Shown: positions 1 to 5,200 of the stretch, one piece after another
Layout of the letters: every line of letters starts with the position of its first letter
Position numbering within the stretch: position 1 is the stretch's first letter
DNA from: Actinomycetes bacterium
GTDB taxonomy: Bacteria; Actinomycetota; Actinomycetes; Actinomycetales; Cellulomonadaceae
Assembly: GCA_023430425.1 (NCBI GenBank)
Contig: JAEZAR010000102.1
Coordinates: 1 to 6,228, forward strand
Length of the DNA: 6,228 nucleotides
Direction: 5' to 3'
The notes under the pieces: model-generated
What the model was told of the DNA's origin: nothing
The model's input: the letters and a program-made list of their open reading frames with translations, nothing else
Database searches by the model: none
Position numbers and translations under genes: made by a program

Positions 1-1
1 T

Positions 2-1429
2 GCGCGGACCGGGCCGGCCCCCGGCGTCGGGCGCGTCGGCCTGCGCCGGGACCGCGAGCGCGGGCCGGTGCTGGCGGCACTCATGGTCACCACCGGGCTC
101 ATCGCGATCGAGGCGACGATCCTCGCCACGGCGGTCCCGACCATCGTCTCGGACCTCGGTGGCTTCGCGAGCTTCCCCTGGCTGTTCTCGGTCTACCTGC
201 TCACCGCCGCGGTCACCGTCCCGATCTACTCCAAGGTCGCCGACACGGTCGGGCGCAAGCCGGTCATCCTCGTCGGCATCGCGCTGTTCCTGCTCGGCAG
301 CCTGCTCGCGGGGTTCGCGACCTCGATGACCGCGCTCATCGTGTTCCGCGCGGTCCAGGGCCTGGGCGCGGGGGCGGTCCAGCCGATGGCCATCACGATC
401 GCGGGCGACATCTACACGGTCGCGGAGCGGGCCAAGGTGCAGGGGTACATCGCGGCGGTGTGGGCGAGCGCGTCAGTGGTGGGTCCGACGCTGGGCGGCG
501 TCTTCGCGGAGTACACCGACTGGTCCTGGATCTTCTGGGTGAACCTCCCGCTGGGCGGGGCGGCCGCGTACCTGCTCGCCACGCGGTTCCACGAGCGGAT
601 CGAGCGCCGGGGGCACCGCATCGACTGGCTGGGGGGCGTGCTGCTCACGAGCGGGTCGACCGCGCTGATCCTGGCGCTGCTCGAGGGCGGCAACGCGTGG
701 GCGTGGAGCTCGCCGCAGTCCGTCCTCGCGCTGTCCGGCGGCGTGCTGGCGCTCGGGGCCTTCGTGGCGGTCGAGACGCGCGCCACCGAACCGGTCCTGC
801 CGCTGTGGGTGCTCTCCCGGCGGTTGCTCGCGACGACCGCGCTCATCGCCGTCGGGGTCGGCGTCATCCTCATGGGGGTGACCACGTACGTGCCGACCTA
901 CCTCGAGGCGCTGCTCGGCGTCTCCCCGCTGGCGTCCGGGCTCGCTCTCGCGGCGCTCACCCTGGGATGGCCGATCTCCGCCTCGCAGGCCGGCCGGCTG
1001 TACCTGCGCATCGGCTTCCGCGCCACGGTGCTCATCGGGGCCGCGATCGCGGTCGCCGCCACCGCCCTGCTCGCCGTGACGTCCACGACGCCGTCCCTCG
1101 CACTGGTCGCGACGAGCTGCTTCGCGCTCGGCCTGGGCATGGGGTTCGTCGCGGCGCCCAGCCTCATCGCCGCGCAGGCGAGCGTCGGGTGGGGGGACCG
1201 CGGCGTGGTCACCGGCGCGAACATGTTCGCCCGCACGATGGGCTCCGCCGTCGGGGTGGCGGCCCTCGGCGCGCTGGTGAACGCGACGATGCGCGGCGCC
1301 GACCCGTTCGCGGAGCCGGCGCGGTTCGAGGGCGCCGCGACCACCGTCTTCACCGCCGTCGCCGTCGTCGCGGTGCTCACCGCCGGGGTCGCCCTGGCGA
1401 TGCCGCGCAAGGACCGGCCGGCGGCCTGA
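2..1429 (+). CDS. MFS drug:H+ antiporter, DHA2 (EmrB/QacA, 14-TM) type, 5' partial
   Basis: Inner-membrane efflux pump of the major facilitator superfamily, expected to export a drug-like compound in exchange for protons; the substrate cannot be read from sequence. Numbering from the GTG at 68, about 14 hydrophobic helices are visible. Motif D1 is a variant, with Glu15 in AIEATILATAVP. Motif A is SKVADTVGRK (55-64), the motif B Arg is in FRAVQGLGAG (Arg94), and motif C/antiporter is SVVGPTLGG (136-144), followed by WSWIFWVNLPLG, typical of 14-TM members. The two extra helices near 187-235 separate it from 12-TM pumps. The frame stays open from 68 back to base 2, encoding a basic stretch GLRRDRERGP just before TM1, and there is no Shine-Dalgarno before GTG 68. 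The true start is therefore probably off the left edge. It ends in TGA, convergent with the 103-aa gene. No regulator gene is in view. The superfamily and subgroup are firm; the substrate is unknown. Confidence 0.93.
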   Translation, partial: ARTGPAPGVGRVGLRRDRERGPVLAALMVTTGLIAIEATILATAVPTIVSDLGGFASFPWLFSVYLLTAAVTVPIYSKVADTVGRKPVILVGIALFLLGSLLAGFATSMTALIVFRAVQGLGAGAVQPMAITIAGDIYTVAERAKVQGYIAAVWASASVVGPTLGGVFAEYTDWSWIFWVNLPLGGAAAYLLATRFHERIERRGHRIDWLGGVLLTSGSTALILALLEGGNAWAWSSPQSVLALSGGVLALGAFVAVETRATEPVLPLWVLSRRLLATTALIAVGVGVILMGVTTYVPTYLEALLGVSPLASGLALAALTLGWPISASQAGRLYLRIGFRATVLIGAAIAVAATALLAVTSTTPSLALVATSCFALGLGMGFVAAPSLIAAQASVGWGDRGVVTGANMFARTMGSAVGVAALGALVNATMRGADPFAEPARFEGAATTVFTAVAVVAVLTAGVALAMPRKDRPAA

Positions 1430-1436
1430 GGGCGGT

Positions 1437-1456
1437 CGAGCGCAACCGGCCGCTCG
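1437..1456. terminator. Short inverted repeat between convergent genes, possible bidirectional terminator
   Basis: CGAGCG (1437-1442) pairs with CGCTCG (1451-1456) around an 8-base loop. It lies 8 bases after the transporter stop and 13 bases beyond the stop of the opposing 103-aa gene, which is where a shared terminator would sit. The stem is only 6 bp and no T-tract follows on either strand, so this is a weak call made mainly from position. Confidence 0.35.
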
Positions 1457-1468
1457 GGCGTCGGCGGC

Positions 1469-1780
1469 TCAGGCGTCGGTGGAGCGGTACTCGGGCTCGA
1501 TGCCGATCGAACGCAGCCACGCCCGCTCACCGCCCACGACCACGTCGCTGCCGTGCGCGAGGAGCACGTCGAGGACGTCCACGCCGTCGCTCGGTGCCCC
1601 GAGCGCGTTGAGCACCTTCGGCACGTCCCCCGGCGCCACCACCATCTCGTAGTGGTACCGCTCGGCGCCCCACGGGCTCGAGCGGTCGACGTCCCCGCGG
1701 ATCAGCAGGGCTCCGTCGTCGCCGCGCACGCTCGCCCCCACGCGCACGCCGTCACGGTCGGAAAGCGTCACCTCGCGCAC
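1469..1780 (-). CDS. Uncharacterised 103-aa actinobacterial protein
   Basis: Function not recognised. The protein is soluble, with no signal peptide, no membrane helix and no cysteine. Residues 1-50 look like a beta-rich sheet (alternating VTLSDRDGVRVGASV, ALLIRGDV, YHYEMVVAP). They are followed by a helical half (GDVPKVLNALG, then VDVLDVLLAHG) and a C-terminus ending GIEPEYRSTDA. From memory, this order (strands, then 'tyr-x-val/thr-val-x-x-x-aspVP-LL-ALG', a short D-rich linker, a helix, then a final 'hGIxxxF/Y') resembles a widespread family of ~100-115-aa hypothetical proteins in Actinobacteria; I can attach no role to it. The GTG start at 1780 is chosen because GGAGGTGA precedes it, with GGAGG ending 6 bases upstream. 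It has its own control region, separated from the 56-aa gene upstream by a 19-bp hairpin, so it is probably monocistronic. It faces the transporter gene tail to tail. Confidence 0.82.
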   Translation of the reverse strand: MREVTLSDRDGVRVGASVRGDDGALLIRGDVDRSSPWGAERYHYEMVVAPGDVPKVLNALGAPSDGVDVLDVLLAHGSDVVVGGERAWLRSIGIEPEYRSTDA

Positions 1781-1783
1781 CGG

Positions 1784-1791
1784 TCACCTCC
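1784..1791 (-). promoter_or_regulatory. Ribosome binding site for the 103-aa gene
   Basis: Read on the minus strand this is GGAGGTGA, a near-complete match to the anti-16S tail. Six bases separate GGAGG from the GTG at 1780. It fixes that GTG as the start in preference to the in-frame GTG three codons later. Confidence 0.75.
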
Positions 1792-1881
1792 ACGGCCACC
1801 GACAGGTCGCGCCCCGTTGCGCGCCCTTCGGGACATCATCGACCACCGGGGTCGACGGCGTCCGGGGTTCCGCGGGCGAAT

Positions 1882-1931
1882 CGGCCGCCGCCGGGTCCCG
1901 TCCGTCAGGTCCCGGGACCCGGCGGCGGCCG
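1882..1931 (-). terminator. Strong 19-bp hairpin, terminator of the 56-aa gene
   Basis: GGCCGCCGCCGGGTCCCG (1883-1900) is the exact reverse complement of 1913-1930, and a further C-G pair (1882/1931) makes 19 uninterrupted pairs around a 12-base loop. It begins 13 bases after the stop codon of the 56-aa gene. On the minus strand no U-tract follows (the next bases read ATTCGCCCGCGG), as is common for terminators of high-GC Actinobacteria. A second palindrome, GGTCCCGGGACC (1908-1919), overlaps the loop and right arm and could compete as an alternative fold. The fold is certain at sequence level; the terminator role is inferred from position. Confidence 0.78.
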
Positions 1932-1944
1932 GGTCGTGCGGACG

Positions 1945-2115
1945 TCAGCGTCCGAGCTTCTCGTCCCCGAACTCCTGGGCCTTGTCGACGTGCTCGGCGT
2001 GCTTGTCGCCGGTCTTGTCGTCGACGAAGTCCCCGCCCTTCTCCAGACCCTTGTCCGTCAGGTCCTCGTCCTTGAGCTTGTCCTTCATGCCCTCCATGCC
2101 ACCCATGTCGGTCAT
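1945..2115 (-). CDS. 56-aa Rv0909/MT0933-like antitoxin family protein
   Basis: Small, highly charged, cytosolic protein. Residues 1-10 are Met/Gly-rich (MTDMGGMEGM), followed by KDKLKDEDLTDKGLEKGGDF, then VDDKTGDKHAEHVDKAQEF and GDEKLGR; most of it should be amphipathic helix. The core, helix-GGDFVDDKTGDKHAEHVDKAQE, matches the pattern of the MT0933-like antitoxin family as I recall it from M. tuberculosis Rv0909 (GEFVDEKT-x-GKY... followed by a second helix), and the length is that of the family. In Rv0909-Rv0910 the antitoxin is paired with an SRPBCC-fold toxin. No such partner is here, so this is an orphan member and an antitoxin role is not demonstrated. The ATG at 2115 is supported by GGGAG seven bases upstream. 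Two alternative in-frame ATGs (codons 4 and 7) lack such a site. Codon third positions are nearly all G or C, as in a real gene. A strong hairpin follows the stop. Confidence 0.88.
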   Translation of the reverse strand: MTDMGGMEGMKDKLKDEDLTDKGLEKGGDFVDDKTGDKHAEHVDKAQEFGDEKLGR

Positions 2116-2122
2116 CGCAGCA

Positions 2123-2129
2123 CTCCCTT
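2123..2129 (-). promoter_or_regulatory. Ribosome binding site for the 56-aa gene
   Basis: On the minus strand this reads AAGGGAG, 7 bases before the ATG at 2115. It supports the first of three possible in-frame ATG codons and helps show that this short frame is translated. Confidence 0.7.
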
Positions 2130-2142
2130 CCCGGGCGAGATC

Positions 2143-2159
2143 GCGGCGGGTCCCGCCGC
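2143..2159. repeat. Palindrome GCGGCGGG-t-CCCGCCGC upstream of the 56-aa gene
   Basis: Eight-base arms (2143-2150 and 2152-2159) around a single T, ending 13 bases upstream of the ribosome binding site of the 56-aa gene. In RNA it could form a 7-bp hairpin with a 3-base loop in the 5' leader; in DNA it could be a dimer-binding operator. G+C-rich palindromes are common by chance in such genomes, so the function is open. Confidence 0.45.
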
Positions 2160-2171
2160 CCCGTCAGTCTC

Positions 2172-2196
2172 GGTCGGCCCGACCAAGGTCGCGACC
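2172..2196. repeat. Two adjacent palindromes in the control region of the 56-aa gene
   Basis: GGTCGG-c-CCGACC (2172-2184) is followed after two bases by the perfect 10-base palindrome GGTCGCGACC (2187-2196). Both contain the half-element GGTCG/CGACC, which therefore occurs four times in 25 bases, suggestive of an operator cluster. They lie 57-81 bases upstream of the ATG at 2115, where a promoter would be expected. No regulator gene is present to link to them. Confidence 0.4.
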
Positions 2197-2224
2197 GGGA
2201 CCGGGCCGGCACGGGGCACCGGGC

Positions 2225-2272
2225 CCGACGCCGCGGGGCCGGCCCGGGTGGGGCCGGCCCCGCGGTCGTCGG
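2225..2272 (-). terminator. Long bulged hairpin, terminator of the subtilase gene
   Basis: The inner stem of 15 pairs (2231-2245 with 2251-2265) closes a GGGTG loop. After one unpaired T (2266) the stem continues for six pairs (CCGACG 2225-2230 with CGTCGG 2267-2272), giving 21 pairs in all. It begins 26 bases after the protease stop codon, read on the minus strand. There is no U-tract. Position and stability make it the likely transcription terminator separating the protease from the 56-aa gene. Confidence 0.75.
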
Positions 2273-2298
2273 TCAGGTCGTGGAGGTGCCGGATCTGG

Positions 2299-5200
2299 TC
2301 AGACCGGGGCGGGGGCGTAGCGACGGAAGTACCCGCCGACGTCGACCACCACGTGCAGCGCCGCGGTCTGGGAGTAGAACGAGACCTTCCCGCCCTCCCC
2401 GGTCCGCACGAGCACGAGGTTCGGCTCGTCGCGCCCGGCGACCACGTTGAGGTTGCTCACCAGCGGCACCGTCCCGGCCGTGGTCGTCGGGAACACCCGC
2501 ACGTTGGAGATCGAGCCCGGCTGCACCGCTGTCACGTTCAGCACCACCGCCGCCGCGTCCGCGGGCACCCCCGCTGCCCCGGTGACCTGCAGGTCCCGGG
2601 TCACCCCCGGGGTCAGGCGCGGCAGGCCGACGCTGGTCCGCGAGTCCGCGATCCGCGTCGGCGCCAACGGGGTGTACCCGTGGTCACCGGTCGGGGAGTA
2701 GTACCCCGCCAGGTCCGCGATCAGGTGCACCGCCGCGGTCTGGGTGTAGAACCGCACGCGGCCTCCGTCACCGACCTTGACCGTGACCAGGTTCGGCTGG
2801 TCCCGGCCCGGACGCAGGTTCAGGTTCGACACCGTCGGCGGGCCCTGCCACTCCGAGGCGGCCGGGGCCGGGTAGACGCGCACGTTGGTGATCGCGGCCG
2901 GGTTGGCCGCCGTCACGTTCAGCACCACCGCGCTGGCGTCCTCGGGCACACCGTTGCGGCCGGTGACCTTCAGGTCCACCCACCCGTTCGCGGCCACCGC
3001 ACCCACCGGCACCGACCCGGTCCCGTCCCGGGTGTCCATCGCCCGCACCGGGCTGACCGGCACGAACCCCGTCGCCCCGCCCTCGCGGTAGTACCCCGCC
3101 AGGTCCGCGATCAGGTTCGCCGCCATCCCGTCAGTGGCCAGGCTGACCTCGCCGTCGTCGCCGAGCGCGACCGTCACCAGGTTCGGCTGGTCCACCCCCG
3201 GCACCACGTTGAGGTTGCTCACCAGCGGCACCGTGACCCGGTCCGCCGGCGTCGGGTAGACCCGCACGTTGCCGATCCCCGAGGGCTGGGCGGCCGTCAC
3301 GTTCAGCACCACCGCCGTCGCGTCCGCCGGCACCCACCAGCCGCCCATCGGGATGCTGATCGGCTCACCCGGGAACACCGGGCCCCACGCCCAGCCACCC
3401 GCGCCGTCGTCGAACCGCGTGTCCAGCACCCGCACCGGGTCGACCGGCGAGAACCGCTCGCCCGACGCACCCACCGTGAACCAGCTGCGGAACGTCACGG
3501 CCTGCGTGCCGCCGCCGACGGCCTGGATGCCGTCCACCTCGAGGAGGTAGTGCCGGCCCGGCACGAGGTCGGCGGTCGGCGTCGCCGTGATCGTCCGCGC
3601 GGCGGGCCGCGCCACGGTGGCCGTCACCGCCTGCCCGCTCACGGCGTCGACCAGGCGGACGTGCGCCGACGTCACCGACGCGGCGACCACGTCACGGTCC
3701 GTCGTCAGGGTCACCGTCGGCCGGACGCCGACGCCGGAGGCGTGCGACGGCGGGGACGCCTGCGCGACCCAGTGCGCGTCGCCCGCGACCGCGGGGAGCT
3801 GGAACACGACGATCGCCGTGTCGTGGTCGGAGAGGAACACGTCCTTGGTGCCGTCGCCGTTCATGTCGAGGACCGCGAAGGTGTCGGGGTCGTACGCGGC
3901 CGCGTACGGCACGCCCGTGAACGCCTGCCGCGCGGTGAGCGCACCGTTCGCCTGCGCGAACAGCACGCTCAGCTCCCGCTGGTTGTCGTTGGCCGCGACG
4001 ACGTCGTTGCGGCCGTTGCCGTCCAGGTCGGCGATCGCGACCGGCCCGGGTGTCGTGCCGCCCGCCCAGCCGGAGTACCCGTTCCAGGCACCGCCGCCGG
4101 CCGAGGGCCACACCCGGATGAGGCCGGGCGTGGAGTAGCTGCCGGCCTGCGTGCGGACCAGGTCGGCGTGGCCGTCGCCCGTCACGTCGCCGATCGCGAC
4201 GTCGGCGCCGGCGTCGGCGGTCCCGGTGGCGACGAACGTGCCGTTCGCCTGCTGGACGTACACGATCCCCGTGTCGGTGGCCACGTCCGGCCGCCCGTCC
4301 CACGTGAGGTCGGCGACGGCCAGGTCGAACGCGGCGGAGTCGGTGATCTCGACCCCCTCGGTGAGGCCGCCGTCGCCGTCGTTGAGGAACACGGAGGTCC
4401 GCACGTCGTAGGCCGGCATCGTCGCGACCACGTCCAGGTCGCCGTCGCCGTCCATGTCCGCCGCCTCGAGCTGGTACGACGCCGTGGTCCACGCCGTGGC
4501 GCCGGCGTCCACGAGCACCCCGTCGACCTGCTTCAGCAGGCTGAAGCCGGTCATCGTCGCGACGAGCACGTCGGTGTCGTCGTCGCCGTCGGCGTCGAAG
4601 AGGAGGGCACGGGTGTTGGTCGACGTGTTCCCGCCGGTCCACGCGCGGGCCACCGGGGGCGTCGCGAACGTGCCGTTGCCGAGGTTCTCGTGGACCAGCA
4701 CGGCCGTGGCCGCGTAGGGGATCGTCACGATGTCGGCCAGCCCGTCCCCGGTGACGTCGCCGGCGTACGTGCGCGCCCCGGTCACCTGCATCGAGCCCGC
4801 CGCGAACCGCACGGACGCCCCACCCGGCTCCACCCAGACGCCGTACGTGGAGTACGCGGGAGAGCCGTTGGCGTTCGCGACGCCGATCTGCACGGGCCCG
4901 GGGGCCGGGACCTCGAAGGTCGCCTGCAGCGCCGCGTTGGACGCCGACGCCTCGGTCCGGGCGACGACGGCGCCGCCGATCCGCACCTCGAGCGCGGGAC
5001 GGATCGCCGCGTAGCCGTCCTCGACCGGGTCCACGACGAAGACCTCGACGGTGTGCCTGCCGGCCGCTGTCGCGGTCCACGTGTACCAGTCGACGTCGCC
5101 CTCGGGGGACAGGACGCCCCACTCGCCGCCCTCGCCCATCGGCTGGGCGACGCCGGGCAGGTCGTCCTCGACGGCGTCGTCGGGCTCGCGGTCCAGCGGC

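Noticed and set aside
68..70. GTG 68 as the true start of the transporter
   Set aside because: TM1 would begin immediately, there is no ribosome binding site, and the frame continues open upstream with a basic pre-TM1 segment; treated as 5' partial.
460..1611. Long plus-strand open frame of 383 codons overlapping the transporter
   Set aside because: It is an Arg/Gly/Ala-rich shadow of the transporter in another frame, with no domain and no start signal, and it runs through the convergent gene end.
1781..1881. Promoter for the 103-aa gene
   Set aside because: Only a weak GATGAT-like element is visible, with no matching -35; not called.
1469..2115. The 103-aa and 56-aa genes as a toxin-antitoxin pair
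   Set aside because: They are 164 bases apart with a 19-bp hairpin between them, and the 103-aa protein does not look like an SRPBCC toxin. Real pairs are normally overlapping or only a few bases apart.
1784..2212. 142-codon minus-strand frame over the 56-aa gene
   Set aside because: It is the out-of-frame reading of the 56-aa gene and its hairpin. The 56-aa frame has the ribosome binding site and family-like sequence.
2182..2224. TTGGTC-like -35 upstream of the 56-aa gene on the minus strand
   Set aside because: No acceptable -10 lies 15-19 bases downstream. A promoter must exist somewhere between 2116 and 2298, but it cannot be read with confidence.
1553..2320. 255-codon plus-strand frame spanning the 103-aa and 56-aa genes
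   Set aside because: Composition is Arg/Pro/Ser-rich with no recognisable domain, and it crosses two hairpins and the ends of three genes on the other strand.
2299..2325. LPxTG-type or other cell-wall anchor at the protease C-terminus
   Set aside because: The protein ends in FRRYAPAPV directly after the third module, with no sorting motif, hydrophobic helix or terminal basic tail.
2326..3462. Evenly spaced repeats as a possible CRISPR or satellite array
   Set aside because: The repeats are in frame, about 390 bp long, and encode conserved protein modules; they are protein-domain repeats.
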